NCBI GenBank assembly: GCA_023391835.1
Contig: JAEWAE010000041.1
Span: 1 to 22,410 of the forward strand
DNA: 22,410 nucleotides
Source of the DNA: Bacillota bacterium
Lineage (GTDB): Bacteria; Bacillota; Clostridia; Oscillospirales; Ethanoligenentaceae
Reading direction: 5' to 3'
Part shown: in pieces, positions 1 through 6,842 of the stretch
Layout: each line of letters starts with the position of its first letter
Position numbering within the stretch: position 1 is the stretch's first letter
Translations under genes and position numbers: made by a program
Notes under the pieces: model-generated
What the model was told of the DNA's origin: nothing
The model's database searches: none
What the model saw: the letters and a program-made list of their open reading frames with translations, nothing else

Positions 1-5
1 CGTCT

Positions 6-34
6 ATTCTATCACGTCACCGGTCGTTTGTCAA
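6..34 (-). promoter_or_regulatory. Consensus sigma-A promoter (proximal of a tandem pair) reading out of the left edge
   Basis: On the minus strand a -35 TTGACA (34..29) and a -10 TAGAAT (11..6) are separated by 17 bp. Transcription would start at about the window edge, so the gene served is outside. Its near-perfect match and its pairing with a second promoter about 80 bp upstream suggest a very highly expressed transcript, such as an rRNA or tRNA operon, but that target is inferred. Confidence 0.75.
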
Positions 35-86
35 GAACTTTTTTTCGTCCCTCTCGCGCGGCCGCCCTCTCGAAGAGTGCTTGTCT

Positions 87-115
87 ATACTACCAGATAT
101 ACGAACCCTTGTCAA
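87..115 (-). promoter_or_regulatory. Consensus sigma-A promoter (distal of a tandem pair) reading left
   Basis: On the minus strand TTGACA (115..110) and TAGTAT (92..87) are separated by 17 bp. The two -10 boxes of the tandem pair lie about 81 bp apart, a spacing like that of P1/P2 in Firmicutes rRNA operons. No reading frame lies between the two promoters. Confidence 0.75.
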
Positions 116-121
116 CCGATT

Positions 122-151
122 TTTACAAGGTTTCTACTTGTTTTTTATAAA
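122..151 (+). promoter_or_regulatory. Possible promoter upstream of sleB
   Basis: TTTACA (122-127) and TATAAA (146-151) are separated by 18 bp on the plus strand, which fits a vegetative sigma-A promoter. sleB genes are normally transcribed in the forespore from sigma-G promoters. I found no convincing sigma-G pair here, so the assignment is weak. The rest of 152-318 shows nothing recognisable apart from the sleB ribosome binding site. Confidence 0.3.
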
Positions 152-318
152 AATACGCCTGCAAATTTTACCATCCTGTCTTATTCGCCATTATAACCAC
201 ATTGGGGGCGGCATCCGCACCCATTTTTGCGCATGAAAGCGGTCTTTTTGGGAATTACCGCGGCCGGTGGCATAATTGCCCGCCCCATGGAAAAATTAAT
301 ACGCGAAGGAGGATGAGC

Positions 319-1014
319 ATGAACCGAAATGAAAAAACCATCCGGGCGCTGCAGATTCTGATCGTCATCGTACTCAGCCTGCTGCTCATCCGTCTGGTGA
401 AAACGAGCAGCAGTCCGCAAACCGTTCCGACTCTTTCCCGCGTCGGCTCCACCGGTACGGAAGTCACCCAAGTCCAGCAAAAGCTCAAAAGTCTGGGGTT
501 CTATACCGGCAGCGTGGACGGCGTCTACGGCTCCGCCACCAAAAAGGCCGTGGCGGCGTTCCAGAAGAGCGTGGGGCTGACCGCCGACGGCGTGACCGGC
601 AACGCGACGCTGCTGTATCTGGGGCTGAGCAGCCGCTCGGGGGGCGGCTACGGCCAACACAGTCAAAATGACGTCAGTCTGCTGGCCCGGGTGATTTCGG
701 CGGAAGCACGGGGCGAGCCGTACACCGGGCAGGTGGCCGTGGGGGCCGTCATCCTCAACCGGGTGGAAAGCCCCTCGTTCCCCAACACCATCGCGGGGGT
801 CATCTATCAACCCGGAGCGTTCACTTGCCTGACCGACGGGCAGTTTAACCAGCCGGTGGCCGACTCGGCCAAGCGCGCGGCGCAGGACGCCCTCAACGGC
901 TGGGACCCCACCAACGGTTCCATCTATTATTATAACCCCAAAACTGCCATCAGCCAGTGGATCCGCAGCCGGCCCATCCTGCTGCGGATCGGGAACCACG
1001 TATTTTGCAAATAG
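319..1014 (+). CDS. sleB: Spore cortex-lytic enzyme SleB-like (peptidoglycan-binding plus hydrolase domain)
   Basis: This is a 231-residue germination hydrolase that would attack spore cortex peptidoglycan; SleB is known as a lytic transglycosylase. Residues 10-27 form a hydrophobic N-terminal membrane anchor or uncleaved signal. Residues about 40-100 form a PG_binding_1 domain (QQKLKSLGFYTG, GVYGSAT, AAFQKSVGL). Residues about 117-231 form the SleB/CwlJ Hydrolase_2 domain, with the expected catalytic Glu129 in VISAEARGE followed by VAVGAVILNRV. The ATG at 319 was chosen because AAGGAGG (306-312) lies six bases upstream; the ATG at 313 abuts it and is too close. The length fits the family. 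No ypeB partner follows, so the protein may be a SleB-type paralogue acting without YpeB, or YpeB may be elsewhere. Family certain; physiological role inferred. Confidence 0.92.
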   Translation: MNRNEKTIRALQILIVIVLSLLLIRLVKTSSSPQTVPTLSRVGSTGTEVTQVQQKLKSLGFYTGSVDGVYGSATKKAVAAFQKSVGLTADGVTGNATLLYLGLSSRSGGGYGQHSQNDVSLLARVISAEARGEPYTGQVAVGAVILNRVESPSFPNTIAGVIYQPGAFTCLTDGQFNQPVADSAKRAAQDALNGWDPTNGSIYYYNPKTAISQWIRSRPILLRIGNHVFCK

Positions 1015-1077
1015 ACGTAAAATCCAGTCTGTAACCGGCGGAGGTGTTTCCCCTGCCGGCCATAAGGAGGTTTGCTC

Positions 1078-1752
1078 TTGAAAAAGCTTCTGTATATTAC
1101 CGCCAGCCCCAAGCCGGAGACGGAGTCGGTCAGCAAACAGGCCGGCCGCGCGTTTGTGGATCGGTTTCTTTCGGAAAACCCCGATTATACGGTGGAAGAG
1201 CTTGATCTGCCCACCGCCTCGCTGCCTCAGCCCAATCAGCACTGTTTCACCGGTCGCTGCAGTCTGGTCGGCGGGCCGGAGCTGGACACGCTCAGCGAAA
1301 CCGACCGCATGGCTGTCCAACGGATGAACGAGCTATGCACCCAGTTTCTCAGCGCGGATGTGTATGTGATTGCATCACCCATGTGGAGCCTGAGTTTTCC
1401 CGCCTGGCTCAAGCAGTATATCGACTGCATCATGCTCAACGGGCGGCTGCTGCGCATCACTACGGGCGGCGTCTGCGGCCTGTTGGACGACAAGCCCCGG
1501 AAAATGGTCTACATCCAGTCTTCCGGCGGGGTGTATCCGAAAGTCCTTTATGGGCAGCTCAATGTGGGGATCAAATATATCCATGATTTATTTCGTCATC
1601 TGGGCATACACGAATTTCACAAGGTGCTCATCCAGGGCACCGATATGCCCGAAATCGGCAAGGACAAAGCTATGGCCGCCGCTTCGGAAGATTTCGAGTG
1701 TGCGCTGAAAAGTGTGTCCCGCCCCCTGCAGCGGGTCGCCGTGAGCATCTGA
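1078..1752 (+). CDS. FMN-dependent NADH-azoreductase family flavoprotein
   Basis: This 224-residue cytoplasmic flavodoxin-fold oxidoreductase belongs to the AzoR/NQO family, which uses FMN and NAD(P)H for two-electron reduction of quinones, azo or nitro compounds. The family hallmarks are the N-terminal strand and phosphate loop (KKLLYITASPKPETESVS) and, at about residues 103-120, the segment SPMWSLSFPAWLKQYID, which contacts FMN and forms the dimer interface. A later VYIQSSGGVY corresponds to the second flavin loop. Start choice: AAGGAGG (1064-1070) is seven bases before the TTG at 1078; the TTG at 1072 is almost on top of it. It starts 63 bp after sleB and may be co-transcribed. The natural substrate cannot be read from sequence. 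Confidence 0.88.
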   Translation: MKKLLYITASPKPETESVSKQAGRAFVDRFLSENPDYTVEELDLPTASLPQPNQHCFTGRCSLVGGPELDTLSETDRMAVQRMNELCTQFLSADVYVIASPMWSLSFPAWLKQYIDCIMLNGRLLRITTGGVCGLLDDKPRKMVYIQSSGGVYPKVLYGQLNVGIKYIHDLFRHLGIHEFHKVLIQGTDMPEIGKDKAMAAASEDFECALKSVSRPLQRVAVSI

Positions 1753-1790
1753 CGCAGGTGTACCGAGACCCCGCCCACATGTGAAATCAA

Positions 1791-1832
1791 AAAGGCTGCC
1801 GCACAACGCAAATGCGTTGCGCGGCAGCCTTT
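1791..1832 (-). terminator. Intrinsic terminator of pnp, shared with the convergent azoreductase gene
   Basis: GGCTGCCGC (1794-1802) and CAACGC (1804-1809) pair with GCGTTG (1814-1819) and GCGGCAGCC (1821-1829), with one A/C mismatch and a four-base loop. AAA/TTT extends the stem at its base. On the minus strand it is followed by TTTTTGATTT, a good U tract. On the plus strand only TTT follows, so it works best for pnp. Confidence 0.85.
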
Positions 1833-1873
1833 AGCTGTCTGCATATCGTACCGTCACCCACGGCCCGCCGCAA

Positions 1874-4150
1874 TCAGCGATGCGGGTTGTTGAAAGGATG
1901 CGCGGAGCCGTGCTCGTCGGTGCGCTCGTGATGGTCGTGATCGGCATGGTCGTGGCTGAACGCATGGTCGAATCCACGATCCCGGTCGCCGTAGGGGCGG
2001 CGCGGTGCCGCCGGCCGGCGGGGAGGCATCTCGGGCAGTGGCTCGGCGGTGAGACCCTCCAGCTCGATGAGAGCGTCGCGGCGCGACAGGTTGATTCGAC
2101 CCTGGCTGTCGATCTCAATGAGCTTGACCTTGATATGGTCGCCCACATGGACCACGTCCTCCACCTTTTCGGTGCGCTTGACGTCCAACCGGGAAATATG
2201 CACCAGCCCCTCTTTGCCGGGGGCGATTTCCACAAAAGCGCCGAAGGTCATCAGGCGGGTGACCTTGCCGTCATAGATCTTGCCCACCTCGGGGTCGTCG
2301 ACGATGCCGCGGATGGTGGCCAGCGCCTTATTGCCGCTTTCGGGGTCGGCGGCGGCGATAAAGACCCGGCCGTCTTCCTCAATGTCGATTTTGCAGTTGC
2401 AGTCGGCACAGATTTTCTGAATAACCTTGCCGCCGGAGCCGATGACGTCGCGGATCTTGTCCACACTGATGCGGGTGGCAATCATCTTGGGCGCGTATTT
2501 TGACAGCTCGGGCCGCGGCGCGGCGATGGCTTTGCCCATCACTTCGTCCAGGATATAATACCGGGCGTCCCGGGTCTTCCGCAGCGCCTCTTCAATGATG
2601 GCGGGCGTCAGGCCGTCGATTTTGATATCCATCTGGATGGCGGTGATGCCCTTATGGGTGCCGGCCACTTTGAAATCCATGTCGCCGAAGAAATCCTCCA
2701 GCCCCTGGATGTCGACCAGCGTCATGAAGCGGTCACCCTCGGTGACAAGGCCGCAGGAAATGCCGGCTACCGGCGCCTTGATGGGCACGCCGGCATCCAT
2801 CAGCGCCAGAGTCGAGCCGCACACCGACGCCTGGGAAGTGGAGCCGTTGGAGGACACGACCTCCGACACCAGCCGCAGCGCATAGGGGAACTCGTCCTCC
2901 GACGGGATCACCGGCAGCAGCGACCGCTCGGCCAGCGCACCGTGGCCGATTTCCCGCCGGCCGGGGCCGCGGGAGGGCTTGGTCTCGCCCACCGAATAGG
3001 ATGGGAAATTATAATGATGCATATAGCGCTTGGTTTCTTCAAAATCAATGCCGTCGAGGATCTGGGCATCCCCCACCGGGCCGAGGGTCACGGTGGTCAT
3101 CACCTGGGTCTGGCCGCGGGTGAAAAGCGCCGAGCCGTGGCAGCGGGGCAGCAGGCCGACCTCAGCCGCTAGCGGCCGGATCTCGTTGATACCACGGCCG
3201 TCCACCCGGCGGTTTTCATCGAGCAGCCAGCGGCGCACGACGAATTTTTGGGTCTTATAGAGGCACTGCTCGATCTGGGGGACCATATCGGGATATTTTT
3301 CCGCGAATTCGGTCTCCACCTTCTCATAAACCGGCTTGAGACGGGCTTCGCGTTCAGTCTTGTCGTCGGTGTCGAGGGCCTTGCGGATATCGTCTATGGC
3401 AAACGCCTTGATTTCTTCAAACATGTCGTGATCCGGTTCGTTGCTGGGGTACTCGAATTTCGGCTTGCCGATCTGTGCGGCGATGCCTTTGATGAAGGCC
3501 ACGAGCTTGCGGTCCTCCTCGTGAGCCCTGAGGATGCCGCCAAGCATGATGTCCTCCGGCACTTCCTTGGCGCCGGCCTCGATCATGACCACCTTCTGCT
3601 CGGTGCCGGCCACGGTCACATACATCTCGCTCTTTTCCCGCTGGGCCGCATCGGGGTTGATGACGTAATCCCCATCCACATAGCCCACAGCGACACCGGC
3701 CGTCGGGCCTTTCCACGGGATATCGGAAATGGAAATAGCCACAGAGGCACCGATCATCGCGGCGATCTCGGGCTGGCAATCCTGCTCCACCGACAGCACC
3801 AGAATATCCACCGTCACGTCGTTGCGCATATCCTTGGGGAACAGCGGGCGGATCTGCCGGTCAATCATGCGGCCGGTGAGCACGGCCTTTTCACTGGGTT
3901 TTCCTTCCCGCTTGAGAAAACTGCCGGGGATCTTGCCCAGCGCGTAAAGTCTTTCCTCGTATTCCACGGCCAGAGGGAAAAAGTCGATGCCCTCCCGGGG
4001 CTTGGCCACCGCGGTGGCGGTGGCGAGCACGACGGTGTCGCCGTAGCGCACCAGGCAGGAGCCGTTGGCCAGTTGGGCCACCTTGCCGGTCTCGATGGTC
4101 AGTTTCTTGCCGGCCACCTCCGTCTCGAAGACGCGATAGTTTTCAAACAT
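1874..4150 (-). CDS. pnp: Polyribonucleotide nucleotidyltransferase (PNPase) with a His-rich tail
   Basis: PNPase is a trimeric 3'-5' phosphorolytic exoribonuclease of RNA turnover. The 758-residue product has the full order: RNase PH domain 1 (about 10-145), helical linker, RNase PH domain 2 (about 320-450, with the phosphate-site segment GRREIGHGALAERSLLPV), KH domain (IRDVIGSGGKVIQKI, GxxG loop) and S1 domain (GKIYDGKVTRLMTFGAFVEI). The ATG at 4150 has AGGAGG seven bases upstream and begins the usual MFENYRVFE. After the S1 domain there is an unusual acidic and histidine-rich tail of about 50 residues (HAFSHDHADHDHHERTDEH). It follows rpsO, the widely conserved order, with a structured leader of about 190 bases in between that may mediate autoregulation. 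Confidence 0.97.
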   Translation of the reverse strand: MFENYRVFETEVAGKKLTIETGKVAQLANGSCLVRYGDTVVLATATAVAKPREGIDFFPLAVEYEERLYALGKIPGSFLKREGKPSEKAVLTGRMIDRQIRPLFPKDMRNDVTVDILVLSVEQDCQPEIAAMIGASVAISISDIPWKGPTAGVAVGYVDGDYVINPDAAQREKSEMYVTVAGTEQKVVMIEAGAKEVPEDIMLGGILRAHEEDRKLVAFIKGIAAQIGKPKFEYPSNEPDHDMFEEIKAFAIDDIRKALDTDDKTEREARLKPVYEKVETEFAEKYPDMVPQIEQCLYKTQKFVVRRWLLDENRRVDGRGINEIRPLAAEVGLLPRCHGSALFTRGQTQVMTTVTLGPVGDAQILDGIDFEETKRYMHHYNFPSYSVGETKPSRGPGRREIGHGALAERSLLPVIPSEDEFPYALRLVSEVVSSNGSTSQASVCGSTLALMDAGVPIKAPVAGISCGLVTEGDRFMTLVDIQGLEDFFGDMDFKVAGTHKGITAIQMDIKIDGLTPAIIEEALRKTRDARYYILDEVMGKAIAAPRPELSKYAPKMIATRISVDKIRDVIGSGGKVIQKICADCNCKIDIEEDGRVFIAAADPESGNKALATIRGIVDDPEVGKIYDGKVTRLMTFGAFVEIAPGKEGLVHISRLDVKRTEKVEDVVHVGDHIKVKLIEIDSQGRINLSRRDALIELEGLTAEPLPEMPPRRPAAPRRPYGDRDRGFDHAFSHDHADHDHHERTDEHGSAHPFNNPHR

Positions 4151-4194
4151 GGGATAGCCTCCTGTCATTTCTGTGATCCGGATGAGGCAAAGTC

Positions 4195-4259
4195 CGGTTT
4201 GAGCAATGGAGCCGATGCTCACCGCGCCGCGCTGAGCGCCCGCTCGATTGCTGAAACCG
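4195..4259 (-). promoter_or_regulatory. Structured pnp leader, candidate three-way junction
   Basis: CGGTTTGAGCAAT (4195-4207) pairs with ATTGCTGAAACCG (4247-4259) at 12 of 13 positions, with one G/G mismatch. Two small hairpins sit inside: GAGC-CGAT-GCTC (4209-4220) and GAGC-GCCC-GCTC (4234-4245). The element lies in the pnp 5' leader, ending 45 bases before the start codon. In E. coli, pnp leader hairpins are RNase III and PNPase targets in autoregulation; the same role here is inferred. Confidence 0.5.
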
Positions 4260-4301
4260 TCGCTCCGCCCCGTCTGGCTGAACTTTATCGGGTATGAAAA
4301 C

Positions 4302-4329
4302 AGAGCAGGCGACTGAAATCGCCTGCTCT
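4302..4329 (-). terminator. Hairpin between rpsO and pnp, probable (partial) terminator or processing site
   Basis: AGAGCAGGCGA (4302-4312) pairs perfectly with TCGCCTGCTCT (4319-4329) around a six-base loop. On the minus strand the stem lies just after the rpsO stop codon and is followed by GTTTTC, a short U tract. It could end rpsO transcripts partially or be an endonuclease processing site that separates rpsO from pnp. Confidence 0.6.
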
Positions 4330-4340
4330 TACCGGCCGGA

Positions 4341-4604
4341 TTACTTGCGCAGCTCCAGCTTTTCGATAATGGCACGATACCGGTTGACGTCCTTCTTCAT
4401 CAGATAATTCAGAAGATTGCGCCGGTGGCCGACCATTTTGAGCAGCCCGCGGCGGGAATGATGATCCTTTTTGTTCACCTTCAGGTGCTCGTTGAGCAGA
4501 TTGATACGCTTGGTGAGCACCGCGATCTGCACTTCCGGCGAGCCGGTGTCTTTTTCGTGGATACGGTTGGCTTCGATGACGGCCTGTTTTTCTTCTTTGA
4601 GCAT
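4341..4604 (-). CDS. rpsO: 30S ribosomal protein S15
   Basis: S15 is a primary 16S rRNA-binding protein of the small-subunit platform. The 87-residue product matches the full family length, with the signatures HEKDTGSPEVQIAVLT and HSRRGLLKMVGHRRNLLNYL near residues 16-31 and 49-68 and a basic C-terminus. The ATG at 4604 gives the standard MLKEEKQ start. The upstream GGGGTGA is a modest ribosome binding site whose bases can pair with an upstream CCCCAC, which would fit translational feedback. Transcription should come from the strong promoter at 4713-4742 and continue partly into pnp. Confidence 0.97.
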   Translation of the reverse strand: MLKEEKQAVIEANRIHEKDTGSPEVQIAVLTKRINLLNEHLKVNKKDHHSRRGLLKMVGHRRNLLNYLMKKDVNRYRAIIEKLELRK

Positions 4605-4611
4605 AAGTTCA

Positions 4612-4646
4612 CCCCACAAAATATTCGCCCCGGGCCAAGCGTGGGG
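4612..4646 (-). promoter_or_regulatory. Possible autoregulatory leader of rpsO (Shine-Dalgarno sequestration)
   Basis: In the rpsO leader, CCCCAC (minus strand, 4646..4641) is complementary to GTGGGG (4617..4612), which forms part of the rpsO ribosome binding site, with a 23-base loop. A further hairpin, GCCCG-TATC-CGGGC, lies just upstream. S15 is known to repress its own mRNA in several bacteria using differing RNA structures; this one is inferred only from base pairing. Confidence 0.35.
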
Positions 4647-4712
4647 CCGGTGAGTGCCCGGATACGGGCTTTCCCCCCAGGCTGAGCGGCGGGGTAGACA
4701 ATATAGCAATTT

Positions 4713-4742
4713 ATTATAGCACAGGAGTTTTGCAAAAGTCAA
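4713..4742 (-). promoter_or_regulatory. rpsO-pnp promoter
   Basis: On the minus strand TTGACT (4742..4737) and TATAAT (4718..4713) are 18 bp apart, and TGC just before the -10 makes it an extended -10. It starts about 20 bases after the stop codon of the metallophosphoesterase gene, so rpsO-pnp can be transcribed apart from the upstream operon. I see no clear terminator between the two. Confidence 0.8.
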
Positions 4743-4761
4743 CATGTACGCGCAGCCGCGT

Positions 4762-5565
4762 CTATGCCCGGCGCAGCGTGACGACGACCACCTCGGGCGG
4801 GTTATGGATACGGGGCCGATGGTTGCTGCCAAGCCCCCGACCGACGATCATGGCCGACTGCCCACCCCCGCCACGGGGATGGGCAAACTGCCCCGCGGCA
4901 TACTTGGGGAAAAGCGTCCAGTCGGGTGAAAACACGCCGCCCACCAGCGGCAGGCGGACCATCCCGCCGTGCAGGTGCCCGGCGAATATCAGATCCGCCC
5001 CCCAGCCGGCAAAGGTGGGGAAAAAATAGGGTGCATGGGTCAGCAGCACCGTGAAATCCTCCGGCGCCGGGCCCGCCCGCCGCGTCATTTCGGCTACGCT
5101 CAGGGTGCCGCGGCTGCGCCGGTCAAAAATCGGGAGGTAATACGGGAGAGGCAGCTCCAGCCCGCACACGGCGATGCGCCCGCTGCCGCAGGCTATCGTA
5201 CGCCGGCCGCTGCCCAGACGCACGACCCCCAGGGCGCTCATCTGCCGCAAAAAGCGCAGGATATCGCCCGGGCGCCGCCGCAGACCCACCAACTCGTGGT
5301 TGCCGCCGACAAAATAAAGCGGCACTTCGCCGGCAAAAGCCCGGCAGACCGCCAGAGCGGAGCCGCCGTCATCCCCGAGACAGTTGATCATGTCGCCGGT
5401 CATCACGATAAGCCGGGGGGCCGCCGCGCGCACTGTCTCGATCAGCTCCGCGTTGCCCGGGCCGAACCAACGGCCGTGCAGGTCGGTAAGCTGTACGATG
5501 GTATATCCGTCAAAATCGGCGGGCACCCGTCCCGAACGGACGGTGAAATGAGAAACCGGCAACAA
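4762..5565 (-). CDS. Calcineurin-like metallophosphoesterase (YkuE-like)
   Basis: This binuclear-metal phosphoesterase of about 267 residues has all the family motifs in order: QLTDLHG (DxH), VMTGDMINCLGDD (GDxxD-like), FVGGNHE (GNHE), LLTHAPY and IFAGHLHGG (GHxH). It resembles the YkuE/YaeI group, which in some bacteria acts on membrane-lipid head groups; no substrate can be assigned here. No membrane segment is obvious. Start: a GTG at 5574 overlaps the AGGGAGG ribosome binding site, so the TTG at 5565, eight bases downstream of that site, is preferred; the difference is three codons. It is the last gene of the six-gene minus-strand cluster, 23 bp after the methyltransferase gene. Confidence 0.85.
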   Translation of the reverse strand: MLPVSHFTVRSGRVPADFDGYTIVQLTDLHGRWFGPGNAELIETVRAAAPRLIVMTGDMINCLGDDGGSALAVCRAFAGEVPLYFVGGNHELVGLRRRPGDILRFLRQMSALGVVRLGSGRRTIACGSGRIAVCGLELPLPYYLPIFDRRSRGTLSVAEMTRRAGPAPEDFTVLLTHAPYFFPTFAGWGADLIFAGHLHGGMVRLPLVGGVFSPDWTLFPKYAAGQFAHPRGGGGQSAMIVGRGLGSNHRPRIHNPPEVVVVTLRRA

Positions 5566-5588
5566 CCGTTCCACCTCCCTTGGGGCAG

Positions 5589-6824
5589 TCAGATGATCTC
5601 CGCGCCGTAACGATCCGCCAGTGCGCGAAGCGCCGGGAGCGGCAGCTCCGATTTGGAATCGACCATGGCCCGGCCGTTATAGAGCCGCAGGGCCGTTTCC
5701 AACGCGGCGGCATCCTGCCCGAGCAGCACCACCGGCAGCGCACACAGATAGGCGTTGAGGCCGAATTGCCGGGCGTCCTCTTCGCTGCGGATACGCACGC
5801 GCACGGCGACAAACTCCTCCTCCGACAGCCGGATGAGGTCGTCCCCCAGATCGGGGCCGCAGTCGAGCTTGTGGCTGAAGCCGATGGTTTCCGGGTCGAT
5901 TTTCCACACATGCCGCTCGTCGGCGGTCAGAAAACGGCGGGCATCCGTCTGCGGCGCGGGCCGCCGGGCAAACGGCAAGCGGGCAATTTCCCGGTGCAGC
6001 GCAGCCATATGGGCGGGCGTCGTACCGCAGCACCCCCCCAGCAGCTCCACGCCTGTTTCCAAAAACGGTCGGGCGAAGGCGGCGAAAGCCTCCGGCCCGA
6101 TGTCGTACATGCCGGGCCGGGCCGGGTCAGGCAGACCCGCGTTCGGCTTTGCCAGCAGCGGCCCCGCCACAAAGGGCGCCGCCGCACGCAGGCAGTCAAA
6201 GATGATCTGCGGCCCGGTGGAACAGTTGAGCCCCACGGCGTCGGCCCCCATGGAGCGGAGCACCAGCAGGCAGGCCGTCGGGTCGCCGCCCGACAGCAGC
6301 CGGCCTTTTTCATCCACCGTCAGCGACACCGTGACCGGCAGGCCGGTCTCTTTGGCCGCGAGCAGCGCCGCCCGCGCCTCGGTCAGGCCGGTCATGGTCT
6401 CGGCGGCGATATAATCGGCCCCGGCCTTTTTCAGCGCCCGGGCCTGCTCGCGGTACACATCGACCAGCTCGTCGAAAGTCATGTCGCCGAAAGGTTCCAC
6501 AAAACCGCCGGTGGGAGCCATATCCCCCGCCACCCGCACGTCGGGGCCGACCGCTTCGCGTGAAAGCGCCACCAGGCGCAGGTTCATTTCCTCCACCCGG
6601 TCGGCCAGACCATAATCTCCGAGCCGCAGCCGGTTGGCGCCGAAAGTCGGCGCCGTCACCATCCCGCAGCCTGCGGCGGCATACGCCTGCTGGAGCTGCC
6701 GGAGCGGCTGCGGATGTTCCACTATCCATTGCTCGGTGCAGGCCCCCTGGGGCATGCCGGCCGCCATCAAGTTGGTGCCTGTGGCGCCGTCGAGCAGCAG
6801 CGGCCGTGTGAACGGATTATCCAT
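5589..6824 (-). CDS. Homocysteine S-methyltransferase family protein (MetH N-terminal module type)
   Basis: This 411-residue protein starts with the zinc-dependent homocysteine-binding barrel of MetH/BHMT. It shows LLDGATGTNLM at residues 10-20, GDMAPTGG at 100-107, the first zinc cysteine Cys201 in GLNCSTGP, and Cys265-Cys266 in GGCCGTTP. After about residue 295 there is a further domain of about 115 residues. Its end (LYNGRAMVDSKSELPLPALRALADRYGAEII) recalls part of a pterin-binding or MetH-type barrel but is too short for a complete one. The cobalamin domains of full MetH are absent, so a corrinoid or methyl-donor partner would be needed. The ATG at 6824 has GGAGG six bases upstream. It follows argS by 18 bp. 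The general family is certain; the methyl donor is unknown. Confidence 0.88.
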   Translation of the reverse strand: MDNPFTRPLLLDGATGTNLMAAGMPQGACTEQWIVEHPQPLRQLQQAYAAAGCGMVTAPTFGANRLRLGDYGLADRVEEMNLRLVALSREAVGPDVRVAGDMAPTGGFVEPFGDMTFDELVDVYREQARALKKAGADYIAAETMTGLTEARAALLAAKETGLPVTVSLTVDEKGRLLSGGDPTACLLVLRSMGADAVGLNCSTGPQIIFDCLRAAAPFVAGPLLAKPNAGLPDPARPGMYDIGPEAFAAFARPFLETGVELLGGCCGTTPAHMAALHREIARLPFARRPAPQTDARRFLTADERHVWKIDPETIGFSHKLDCGPDLGDDLIRLSEEEFVAVRVRIRSEEDARQFGLNAYLCALPVVLLGQDAAALETALRLYNGRAMVDSKSELPLPALRALADRYGAEII

Positions 6825-6842
6825 AGCTTGCCTCCGGCCGTC

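Noticed and set aside
181..1320. 379-codon minus-strand frame opposite sleB and the azoreductase gene
   Set aside because: It is antisense to two well-supported genes, has no domain, and its low-complexity Gly/Arg/His composition is typical of the shadow of GC-rich codons.
3248..4297. 349-codon plus-strand frame opposite pnp
   Set aside because: Antisense to PNPase motifs, no ribosome binding site and no recognisable domain.
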